A DNA stretch of 64,000 bases from Bin55 sp964572845 (GTDB taxonomy: Bacteria > Pseudomonadota > Gammaproteobacteria > Pseudomonadales > Azotimanducaceae). A program made the translations under genes and the position numbers. The stretch lies in NCBI GenBank assembly GCA_964572845.1, contig CAZNFX010000012.1, positions 39,764-103,763 on the forward strand. Direction: 5' to 3'. Shown in pieces: positions 52,807-60,583 of the stretch (its first letter is position 1; each line of letters starts with the position of its first letter). Below the pieces are notes generated by a model. That model ran no database searches. It saw only the letters and a program-made list of their open reading frames with translations, and was not told the DNA's origin.

Positions 52807-53885
52807 TTAAGACCCTCGATGTATGTCTCGTAGTCTTCCCAAAGCTCTTCTTTCAACTTTGGATCCTCTTCGGCCATTGCGGCTTCCCGCAATTGGCGGG
52901 CATACACTTCCTTGTCTCGTGCATCGGGAGTGTCCGCCACTGTTTGCATCGTCGGTGGCAGGTTTGGTTGTGCCCCATCTCCCTTGTTTGCCTCAACGTT
53001 GGCAGTACTTGCCTCGGTGTTGCCGGAATTGGGGGAATCACCGTCAGATTCTGACGCGGACCCTGCATCTTCCATGTCCATGGGGCCGCCTGCGGCAGCC
53101 GCACGTTCATTGGCGCGAGCCAGGTCATCGCTACGCTCCTCCATGATCTCGCCATCCAGAACACCGAGCACTCGTATCAACTCCTCGTCTTCGGGATTGA
53201 GTCCGCGATCACCTATCTCTCCTTCAAACTCACCAGGGAGCTCCCCAACGCCACTCTGGTCGCCTTGGGTTGCCAACCCGCCGGGTTCCGGCAGTTGATT
53301 GCTAATTTCCCAGCCGCCCCGGGATTCATCGTCGCTTTCTCCTGGAATTGGCGAACCGGCGGGCAATCCGCCTTCACCGATTTCGTCTCCATCGCTCGCC
53401 TCGTCCCCTTCAGGTTCTCCAGTTGTCAACGGCCCCCCAGTTTCCAATGAACCTGGCTCCGGGTATTCCATCCCGTCTTGTAAGCCGTCTTCGCCTTCTC
53501 CTCCTTCCTGATCTTGATTAGTTCCGCTAGTTGACGGCATGCCGGGCATGTTAGCATCCTCTGGGCCGTCGCCTTGTGTTGGCAGCGATGGAAGCGATGG
53601 CATGCCCGTCGATGATTCGCTACCCGGCAATGTTGCGCTGGGAGGTCTAGGCAACGAGGGATCGCTTGTTGTGGATGGGATTGGCAGAGAAGGAGTCGGC
53701 ATTCCGGCTGACTGTCCCTGACCGGAGCCTGCACTCCCTGAAGACGGCGAGCTGGAGGGCGTCGGAGACGTAGGGCCCTGCGAGGGGCTCGGCAGTTGTA
53801 TTGTGGGAAAGTTCCTGGGCGTGCTTGACAGACAGCCGCTCAATAGAACAATTGCAGTTCCGACCACCACCAGACGTGTCGACAT
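52803..53885 (-). CDS. Pro/Ser/Gly- and acidic-rich lipoprotein (operon second gene)
   Basis: About 360 residues from the ATG at 53885, which gives a short lipoprotein signal (MSTRLVVVGTAIVLLSGC); the frame runs on to 53975 with 30 more residues that look unlike a signal peptide. After the lipobox, roughly 240 residues are low-complexity Pro/Ser/Gly/Asp/Glu, typical of an extended spacer across the periplasm. The C-terminal 40 residues (VYARQLREAAMAEEDPKLKE) are helical. Not recognised. Confidence 0.62.
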   Translation of the reverse strand: MSTRLVVVGTAIVLLSGCLSSTPRNFPTIQLPSPSQGPTSPTPSSSPSSGSAGSGQGQSAGMPTPSLPIPSTTSDPSLPRPPSATLPGSESSTGMPSLPSLPTQGDGPEDANMPGMPSTSGTNQDQEGGEGEDGLQDGMEYPEPGSLETGGPLTTGEPEGDEASDGDEIGEGGLPAGSPIPGESDDESRGGWEISNQLPEPGGLATQGDQSGVGELPGEFEGEIGDRGLNPEDEELIRVLGVLDGEIMEERSDDLARANERAAAAGGPMDMEDAGSASESDGDSPNSGNTEASTANVEANKGDGAQPNLPPTMQTVADTPDARDKEVYARQLREAAMAEEDPKLKEELWEDYETYIEGLK

Positions 53886-54025
53886 CACGACTCGCTTTCT
53901 GCAACGCTCCTCACGTGCCAGCTTGCCTGCAACAGTCATCTTAGTTTCGTACTTGTCAAGAGAAACGATATCCATCTCAGCCTATTCCCGCCCTCAAGGC
54001 TTGTTTTCTCAGTTCTACAATTAGA

Positions 54026-54072
54026 GACACTTTCACGGCAACAAGGTTCATAGCCACACCACGCAAAGTGTC
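54026..54072. repeat. Inverted repeat between first and second genes of the envelope operon
   Basis: GACACTTT (54026-54033) and AAAGTGTC (54065-54072) are perfectly complementary across a 31-base loop. It lies in the only sizeable gap of the operon (about 100 bases). There is no T-run on the minus-strand side, so it is not a simple terminator; an attenuation or RNA-processing role is possible. Confidence 0.35.
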
Positions 54073-54079
54073 CATAGAC

Positions 54080-55381
54080 CTACTCTCCCCCATCCGAGTC
54101 CGGAAAGAAGATGTAGCCATGTGTCAATATTACCCCTTCTCGGGATCGTCTCTCTCCTTTCTGAATTGCCGGTCGATACCGAGCTGCTTCCATTGACTCC
54201 ACGAACTCTTCGACAAACCGATCGTCAGGTACAGCAGACTCCGCAATAACATCCGAAACCAAACCCTCAGCATTGACCGTGAACTTCAACTCAACGCTTC
54301 CCTCCAGTGGCTCGACAAGGTCCGATTGAGGTTGGGGCTGCGGACTCCTCGGCAAGGGGTAATACAGCGGCATGGGTTCGCTGAACTCATTTCTCAGAAA
54401 TTCTGCGTTGGGATCGTCTTCATACATGTCCCAAACATCCCGATAGACGACTGTAGCGAGGTCTATCTTGTCAAATAGCAAATACCAGTCGGCCAATTCC
54501 AACTTCGCATAGGCAAGAGACTCCGGAGTGCTCTCGGCACGCTCTTGCTCAATTTCCACGAGTTCCTTGAGAGCTTCTTCGCCGGGTGCGAAGCGGTTCA
54601 CGGTCGCCTTGTAGGTTGGAACACTTTCATCGGACGATGCCATTCGATCGATGAACTCGTCACTTACGACAAGCTCTCCAGGAGTGGTGAATCGCTCGTG
54701 CCGATAGCTCAAGGCCAGGCCCTTCAATGCTCGAATGTTGTACGGATCTGTCCGTTCCAAATTTTGCTTCGTGATGTTTAGGGCATCGTCAAACAGACCA
54801 CGAGCTGCAAACACGTTGCGCACTTCCAAGTACCACTCCGCCAACTCAAACAATCCCGGAAGCAGCTCAACCGTTGCTTCGCCATATGACCGTACGTTCA
54901 CGCTGAACGCGTACTCGTGTCGATCCGTCGCGCGGCCAATCTGACCGAGTTCGTGGTAGGTTTCGGCTTCTCGGTACACAACGTCGAGTTGCTCAACGGC
55001 ATGGAGACCATGAGCCAGCCGAGAGACGTGGCGCGCACGATCATAGGTGTCAAGTGCATTGACATAGTCGCCGTTTTTCCGCAACCCATCACCAAGCAGT
55101 AGCAGGGGTTCGACAAGTATCGGATCGAAGCGCGACCACTCGTCTTCCAATTGATCAATAAAGTTGCTTGCAAGCTCTATGGCTTCGTCCGTTTCATTGG
55201 CGGCTAGTCGAGATCGAATCGACTCCAATGGGTCCCCTGAGACTCCCTGCATGTCCGGCAAAGAGATGTCATCTTCAACATGCTCCTCACACCAGTATGG
55301 AGAACCACCTTGCAGAAAGGCTACGACAACAGCCAAACCTAGCGCCTTCGACCCAATAAGTCCAGACCCTCTAGTTTTCAT
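54080..55381 (-). CDS. TPR protein with TonB C-terminal domain (operon first gene)
   Basis: 433 residues from the ATG at 55381. Signal peptide or anchor ALGLAVVVAFLQGG near residues 15-28. Residues about 60-330 form TPR-like helices (DALNITKQNLERTDPYNIRALKGLALSYRHE). The C-terminus, LEGSVELKFTVNAEGLVSDV ... MEAARYRPAIQKGE, is the TonB_C beta-alpha-beta pattern that contacts partner proteins. There is no proline-rich spacer. It begins the operon and is divergent from tusA. Confidence 0.78.
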   Translation of the reverse strand: MKTRGSGLIGSKALGLAVVVAFLQGGSPYWCEEHVEDDISLPDMQGVSGDPLESIRSRLAANETDEAIELASNFIDQLEDEWSRFDPILVEPLLLLGDGLRKNGDYVNALDTYDRARHVSRLAHGLHAVEQLDVVYREAETYHELGQIGRATDRHEYAFSVNVRSYGEATVELLPGLFELAEWYLEVRNVFAARGLFDDALNITKQNLERTDPYNIRALKGLALSYRHERFTTPGELVVSDEFIDRMASSDESVPTYKATVNRFAPGEEALKELVEIEQERAESTPESLAYAKLELADWYLLFDKIDLATVVYRDVWDMYEDDPNAEFLRNEFSEPMPLYYPLPRSPQPQPQSDLVEPLEGSVELKFTVNAEGLVSDVIAESAVPDDRFVEEFVESMEAARYRPAIQKGERRSREGVILTHGYIFFPDSDGGE

Positions 55382-55544
55382 CAACCTGATTATGTGCTCC
55401 TCTTGCTGTCAAACAGACGTTTCCGATTCCTGCTCTCGGTCCGTAGATATAAACTCTCTAGTGGTATGTTGCTCGGTGACGACATCCGCTAGCCCGATCA
55501 GCACTAACTTTGACACGCAAATCGTTGGAAATTTCAAGTAGACA

Positions 55545-55772
55545 GTGAATTACGACCACAAATTGGACACATGCGGTCTCACATGCCCCGAACCTCTTAT
55601 GATGGTCCGCAATAAAGTGCGTGAAATGCAATCAGGCGAACGCCTCCTTATTTTGGCAACAGACCCGTCGACACACAGGGATTTCTTGAATTTCTGCCGG
55701 TTTCTTGGCCACAAACTTGAACATGAGGAGACAAGCGAGGAAATCCTCAAGTACGTCATATGTAAAGGTTAA
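55545..55772 (+). CDS. tusA: TusA family sulfurtransferase
   Basis: 75 residues. Carries sulfur as a persulfide, for example for tRNA thiolation. The motif CGLTCPEPLMMVRNKVREM with the conserved cysteine and the C-terminal FLNFCRFLGHKLEHEE are diagnostic. GTG start at 55545. A gamma-glutamylcyclotransferase-like gene starts five bases after its stop, so the two are likely co-transcribed. Confidence 0.92.
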   Translation: MNYDHKLDTCGLTCPEPLMMVRNKVREMQSGERLLILATDPSTHRDFLNFCRFLGHKLEHEETSEEILKYVICKG

Positions 55773-55777
55773 CTGAA

Positions 55778-56239
55778 TTGGCGCAAGAACTGCATTATTA
55801 CTTTGCATACGGCAGTAACATGAACGTCCGTCGAGCTCGCGCGCGTATTTTGCAATTCAATCGCGTTGCCAGTGCCCGTTTGGATGGGTTCAAGTTGAAA
55901 TTCAACAAACGATCGCGTCTTCAACCCGTTTCAGGTAGAGCGAACATCGTTCAACGAATGGACAGTGTTGTGTACGGAGCGCTCTACGAATTATGCAGTC
56001 CTGCAGACATCGTTTTGATCGATCCCTTCGAGTACGCACCCATCGATTATCGACGCTTGGTAGTAGAGGCGATTGGATCCAAAGCAACTGTTCCCTGCTG
56101 GACTTACGTTGCTAATGCTAGTGCTATAGACAACTCACTACGGCCGACGCGAACCTACCTCGGCCACTTGCTGGCCGGTCGCAAATTTCTTCCTAACGAC
56201 TATCTGGAGAGACTGGCACGAGTGGATTGTCTAGATTGA
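55778..56239 (+). CDS. Gamma-glutamylcyclotransferase/AIG2-like protein
   Basis: 153 residues of the GGCT-like fold. It begins with YYFAYGSNMNVRRARAR, the family's phosphate-loop-like signature; the remaining fold contains GALYELCSPADIVLIDPFE, where the glutamate may be catalytic. Substrate not determinable. TTG start at 55778 because the signature sits close to the N-terminus and no ATG is available upstream. Its end overlaps the longest frame of the next gene. Confidence 0.82.
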   Translation: MAQELHYYFAYGSNMNVRRARARILQFNRVASARLDGFKLKFNKRSRLQPVSGRANIVQRMDSVVYGALYELCSPADIVLIDPFEYAPIDYRRLVVEAIGSKATVPCWTYVANASAIDNSLRPTRTYLGHLLAGRKFLPNDYLERLARVDCLD

Positions 56240-56286
56240 CGAGTGCTCATCCATCATCAACAGGGTCTAGTCCGACAGAGTTGAAC

Positions 56287-57363
56287 ATGAGCGAATCTTG
56301 TGACGTGGTCGTGATCGGCGCTGGAGTAATTGGACTGGCAGTCGCAAGAGCCCTCGCCGTGAGCGGTCGAGAAGTCTTGGTGCTCGAAAAACAGGACATG
56401 ATAGGAACGGAAACCTCAAGCAGAAACTCTGAAGTAATCCACGCCGGAATCTACTATCCCCATGGCTCATTGAAAGCCAAACTGTGCGTCGAGGGAAAGC
56501 AATTGCTCTATCGCTACTGTGACGAACACAAGGTGCCTTACAAACGGGTGGGGAAAATCATTGTTGCGACCTCCAAATCGCAACTCTCTACGCTCACGCA
56601 ATACCAGGAACAGTCCATTGCCAACGGTGCGGGTGTGCTGCCTTGGCTCGAAAGACAAGACGTACAAGCGCTCGAGCCTGAAGTTCAATGCCTTGCTGGC
56701 GTGCTCTCCCCGTCAACGGGGATTATCGACAGCCACGCGTACATGCTAAGCCTCGAAGGTGATCTTGAGGCGAGCGGAGGCATGATCGCATTCAATACGG
56801 ACGTCGATTCGGTGAACTTTCGCTCGGATCTAAACGTCTCGTGCGCAGACATGCAACTGCGCCCTCGACTACTGATAAATGCGGCTGGGCTTTCAGCGCC
56901 AACAATCTCCCAGCAGTTGGGTCGAGAATACCGGGGTTACTTTGCTAAAGGACACTACTACACACTCTCTGGGGCGTCTCCCTTTAAGCACCTTGTGTAT
57001 CCCATCGCAGATTCTGGCGGACTTGGAGTGCATGTAACCATCGACATTGGTGGCCAAGCTCGGTTTGGGCCCGACGTCGAATGGATCGATGAAGTCAGCT
57101 ACGAATTCTCCAACGCCAATCGACAGCGATTCATCGATTCTGTACGGCTCTACTACCCCGGCTTGGATGATGCCAAGCTCAACGCTGGCTACACTGGAAT
57201 TCGACCGAAACTCGTTCCCGAAGGAAGACCTCCTGGAGATTTCGTCGTAAATGGACCCAGAGAGACGGGGATTCCGGGTTACGTCGAATTGCTCGGAATT
57301 GAATCTCCTGGACTCACTGCTTCGCTTGCTATCGCAAATTTGGTAGCTGACCTTACTTCGTAG
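56287..57363 (+). CDS. FAD-dependent oxidase, LhgO (L-2-hydroxyglutarate oxidase)-like
   Basis: 358 residues from the ATG at 56287; TTG at 56227 extends it by 20 residues that overlap the preceding gene. The FAD-binding motif CDVVVIGAGVIGLAVARAL is at the N-terminus, then SEVIHAGIYYPHGSLKAKLC and GIIDSHAYMLSL, and a C-terminal YTGIRPKLVPEG that matches LhgO. This group oxidises L-2-hydroxyglutarate, but other 2-hydroxyacids are possible. It follows the cyclotransferase gene closely. Confidence 0.84.
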   Translation: MSESCDVVVIGAGVIGLAVARALAVSGREVLVLEKQDMIGTETSSRNSEVIHAGIYYPHGSLKAKLCVEGKQLLYRYCDEHKVPYKRVGKIIVATSKSQLSTLTQYQEQSIANGAGVLPWLERQDVQALEPEVQCLAGVLSPSTGIIDSHAYMLSLEGDLEASGGMIAFNTDVDSVNFRSDLNVSCADMQLRPRLLINAAGLSAPTISQQLGREYRGYFAKGHYYTLSGASPFKHLVYPIADSGGLGVHVTIDIGGQARFGPDVEWIDEVSYEFSNANRQRFIDSVRLYYPGLDDAKLNAGYTGIRPKLVPEGRPPGDFVVNGPRETGIPGYVELLGIESPGLTASLAIANLVADLTS

Positions 57364-57526
57364 GACAACCAGACTCTAGGTGAATGTGAAATCCCGCCTG
57401 CATGCACCGGATTACACATTGAACACAGGATAGAGAGTCATACCTCCTTAGTTGCCGTTGCTATGTCTACAATAAGCTCACTACTGCATCTTCGAATGAT
57501 GTCCTTGGCATTGGGAAGGTTCAACA

Positions 57527-57934
57527 ATGGATAACTCGCAGAAAACAGAGCAAGAGTGGCGTTCCGAACTAACCGAGCAGGAGTATCGCGTATTGAGGGA
57601 ATCCGCTACCGAACGAGCATTTAGTGGAGAGTATTGGGACACCAAAGCGCATGGCACCTACCGATGTAGAGCGTGCGGAAAACCCCTGTTCGACTCGGAA
57701 ACCAAGTACGACTCGGGAAGCGGATGGCCAAGTTTCTACAAGCCCATTGAGCCCGACGCTGTGCAGACTCGAGAGGACCGATCCATGTTCATGGTGCGAA
57801 CTGAGGTCTTGTGTTCAGCTTGCAACTCGCACTTGGGGCATGTGTTTCCCGATGGTCCCCAGCCAACTGGACTGCGCTTCTGCATGAATTCAGCGTCACT
57901 TCGTCTAGAGGAAGACGACCAATCTGACAGTTGA
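57527..57934 (+). CDS. msrB: Peptide-methionine (R)-S-oxide reductase MsrB
   Basis: 135 residues. Reduces methionine R-sulfoxide in proteins. Zinc-binding cysteines are in CRACGKPLFDS and CSACNSHLGHVF; the catalytic cysteine is in LRFCMNSASLRL near the C-terminus. There is no fused MsrA. ATG at 57527 with GGAAG upstream; convergent with the gamma-glutamyltransferase gene with no gap. Confidence 0.95.
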   Translation: MDNSQKTEQEWRSELTEQEYRVLRESATERAFSGEYWDTKAHGTYRCRACGKPLFDSETKYDSGSGWPSFYKPIEPDAVQTREDRSMFMVRTEVLCSACNSHLGHVFPDGPQPTGLRFCMNSASLRLEEDDQSDS

Positions 57935-59527
57935 TCAGAAGCCTGCAGCAATGCCTTCCTTGCGGTGGTCTGATGCACCGCAATAGCCGCTCTCCAACCG
58001 AGCGATTAGCTGTGCACCACCGAATACGTCGTTGGACGTGTTGATTCGTGCAGGGTGGCCTCTACTGATCAGTCCTTCAAGGGCACGCTTCGAATAGCCT
58101 CTCTCAAGTTCGACTCCAAACTCCGGTGTCACATGCCACCTTGGAGCGTCAGACGCCGCTTGAGGGTTTTCTCCGTGGTCAAATATGCGAGTGATCATTT
58201 GAACATGCCCCTGATGTTGCATGTGACCTCCCATGACTCCAAAGGCAAGTTCAGGGCTCCCCTGTCGGGTGACGAAACCTGGGATGATGGTATGAAACGG
58301 TCGTTTTCCTGGTCCAACTCGATTAGGGTGCCCATCTCGCAACGAAAATCCTGCGCCTCGGTTTTGCAAAGCAATGCCGGTTCCGTCTATCACGATTCCA
58401 GATCCGAACCCCATGTAATTCGACTGAATGTAGGACACCATGGCTCCATCTGAATCGCTTGCACACAGGTAAACCGTATCCGAACCTCCGAGCAGATCTG
58501 GTGGCGGCATTGCACCCGCCCGATCTCCTATATTGGATGCAGCCTTGTCCAAGACTTCGGGATTCAAGAGATCTTTGACGTCGACCTCCATGAAATTTGG
58601 ATCCGAGAAGTGTTGAAATGCGCAGTGAATGGCAACTTTCATAGCTTCGACTTGCAAATGAGTCCACTCTTCCGAACCGGGATCAAATCTTCTTGAGCAA
58701 AGTCGGTCCAGCACGCCCAAAGCAACGAGAGCGGCTACGCCTTGACCATTTGGAGGAATCTCGTGCGCCGTGATGTCGCCATAGGTGAGCGACGCTGGTT
58801 CGCACCAATCCACACTGTGATGCGACAGATCATCGTGGCGTAGCAGACCACCTTCCTCTATTGCCTGCTTGACCATTTGATCTGCAAGGCGTCCGCGATA
58901 AAACGACTCGCCACCTGTAGCTGCAATCTCGCGCAGGGTAGCAGCAAGGTCACTTCGAACGAACAATTCACCGGCTTGTGGTGCGCGTTCTTGGGGCAGG
59001 AAGTGACTCCGAAAGGGTTTGAACTGCCCCAAAGTCTCAATCGACCGTTGCCAGTGAAAAGCAGTGCGACGGCCTACGTGAAATCCGCACTCTGCATAGT
59101 GAACGGCGGCATCGAACAATCGTTCAAAGGGCAATTTCCCGAACTTCCGAGACAATTCAACCCAAGCGCTGACAGCCCCGGGCGTAGTAACGGATTCCCA
59201 CCCACGAACTGGCATAGACGAGCGACCGCAGAATTGCTCCCACCTCAACAGGTTGGGAGACTTTCCTGAAGCATTGAGGCCATGCAACGAATTGCCATCC
59301 CACACAATTGCAAACGCATCGCTGCCAACCCCGTTTGAACACGGCTCAACTACGGCGAGAGTGATTGCTGCAGACAAAGCCGCGTCGACAGCATTGCCAC
59401 CTTCACGAAGTGCTTCGATGCCTGCCGTAGTGGCGAGGGGTTGTGATGTTGCAACAACGTTGCGTGCGAATATGGGGTCCCGACGAGATGCGTAGGGCAG
59501 ACCCCAGTTCAGTTCGTCTGATCTCAA
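57935..59527 (-). CDS. Gamma-glutamyltransferase family protein
   Basis: 530 residues of the GGT/Ntn-hydrolase family. N-terminal VVATSQPLATTAGIEALREGGNAVDAALSAA and GVGSDAFAIVWDG match; the nucleophile Thr lies in GGSDTVYLCASD, where autocleavage would yield two chains. C-terminal GPGKRPFHTIIPGF, GVMGGHMQHQGH. There is no signal peptide, unlike periplasmic GGT, so it is likely cytoplasmic (YwrD-like) or a related acylase. Starts at TTG 59527; no ATG is available. Confidence 0.86.
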   Translation of the reverse strand: MRSDELNWGLPYASRRDPIFARNVVATSQPLATTAGIEALREGGNAVDAALSAAITLAVVEPCSNGVGSDAFAIVWDGNSLHGLNASGKSPNLLRWEQFCGRSSMPVRGWESVTTPGAVSAWVELSRKFGKLPFERLFDAAVHYAECGFHVGRRTAFHWQRSIETLGQFKPFRSHFLPQERAPQAGELFVRSDLAATLREIAATGGESFYRGRLADQMVKQAIEEGGLLRHDDLSHHSVDWCEPASLTYGDITAHEIPPNGQGVAALVALGVLDRLCSRRFDPGSEEWTHLQVEAMKVAIHCAFQHFSDPNFMEVDVKDLLNPEVLDKAASNIGDRAGAMPPPDLLGGSDTVYLCASDSDGAMVSYIQSNYMGFGSGIVIDGTGIALQNRGAGFSLRDGHPNRVGPGKRPFHTIIPGFVTRQGSPELAFGVMGGHMQHQGHVQMITRIFDHGENPQAASDAPRWHVTPEFGVELERGYSKRALEGLISRGHPARINTSNDVFGGAQLIARLESGYCGASDHRKEGIAAGF

Positions 59528-59719
59528 GATCTGCTGCCTTAGTTGTAGGAGAGTCGGTCAGTCTGGGCAGTGCGACCCCGATAGACTCGAAGAGATGCCT
59601 CCTGCCTTCCTAGAAAGCTGGTTGGCGTAAACTCCCTATGTAGTAAATCTCTTCGCAGAACGAACAACGTCGGACTAGCACTTCCCCTTGGGATCGACCA
59701 TAGGTCTGCGGCCAGCTTG

Positions 59720-60493
59720 CTAGCGACCCTTCCAATTTGGCGGACGCTTCTCCGAGAAGGCCCGCGGACCCTCAACAAAGTCTTCGCTTTTGGAAAGCGT
59801 TGCTACCGAATCGTAACGAACCGACATGGATTCCTGCAACGAGTCAATCGACAAGCTTCTATAAACCACATCCTTGCTTGCTCGTATCGATAGTGGTGCA
59901 CACTCCAGAATCTGCGCAACCCACCTGTGGGTGGCATCCATGAGCTCTTCGTGCGGTACAACATCGTTCACAAACCCAAGTTCTTTTCCTTCTTGCGGGG
60001 ACACGTGCCGACCAGTCAAGATCATGCCCAAAGCCCGCTTAACGCCTATCTGTCGTGGAAGTCTTTGCAGACCTCCAGCCAATGCCGCCAGCCCAACCTT
60101 TGGTTCAGGCAATGCAAAGAGGGCGTTCTCCGATGCAATGATCAAGTCGCAAGCAAGTGCTATTTCAAAGCCACCCCCCATGGCTACACCATTGACCGCC
60201 GCGACAACTGGCTTGGTCAAGTCAAATCGCGAAGTCAATCCTCCAAACCCGCGAGGCATGGGAACGCGCTCGCCCCCTTCGGCCTGGTAGCGCAGATCGT
60301 TTCCTGCGCAAAATCCCCTACCTTCCCCCGTAATGATTGCAACCCACAGGTCGTCGTCAGCATCGAATGCATCGAAGACCTCGCCGAGCTCCGCATTGCC
60401 TGGGGGATGTAGTGCGTTCAGACGTTCAGGACGGTTGATCGTGACCGTCAAAATGTGGTCATGCGAGTCAATCTTGCAAAAATCAGGCACCAA
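59720..60493 (-). CDS. Enoyl-CoA hydratase/isomerase family protein
   Basis: Crotonase-fold protein, 257 residues. Oxyanion-hole region ITGEGRGFCAGNDLRY and AAVNGVAMGGGFEIALACD, then FALPEPKVGLAALAGGLQRL with the crotonase catalytic-glutamate position. The C-terminus ends FSEKRPPNWKGR, as in hydratases. The acyl substrate is unknown. Start TTG 60493 or GTG 60490, preceded by GGAGAAAC. The 192-base gap to the GGT gene holds the GGT promoter region but no clear motif. Confidence 0.88.
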   Translation of the reverse strand: MVPDFCKIDSHDHILTVTINRPERLNALHPPGNAELGEVFDAFDADDDLWVAIITGEGRGFCAGNDLRYQAEGGERVPMPRGFGGLTSRFDLTKPVVAAVNGVAMGGGFEIALACDLIIASENALFALPEPKVGLAALAGGLQRLPRQIGVKRALGMILTGRHVSPQEGKELGFVNDVVPHEELMDATHRWVAQILECAPLSIRASKDVVYRSLSIDSLQESMSVRYDSVATLSKSEDFVEGPRAFSEKRPPNWKGR

Positions 60494-60583
60494 GTTTCTC
60501 CATCAATCAAGCTAAAGTTTGCTCTTACGCCATTGTAAGCAGTCGAAGCTCGAGTCGATTGTTACATCATTGGCCGTGTTCAA

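Noticed and set aside
42069..55384. Reading the operon as a type VI secretion or Tol-Pal locus
   Set aside because: No TssB/C, ClpV, TolB or Pal motifs are present; only the ExbB-like protein and the TonB_C domain overlap with Tol/Ton systems.
59588..59655. Perfect 9-bp inverted repeat CGAAGAGAT/ATCTCTTCG in the gap before the enoyl-CoA hydratase gene
   Set aside because: Arms are 50 bases apart, no T-run or known operator motif fits, and it could be chance. Noted only.
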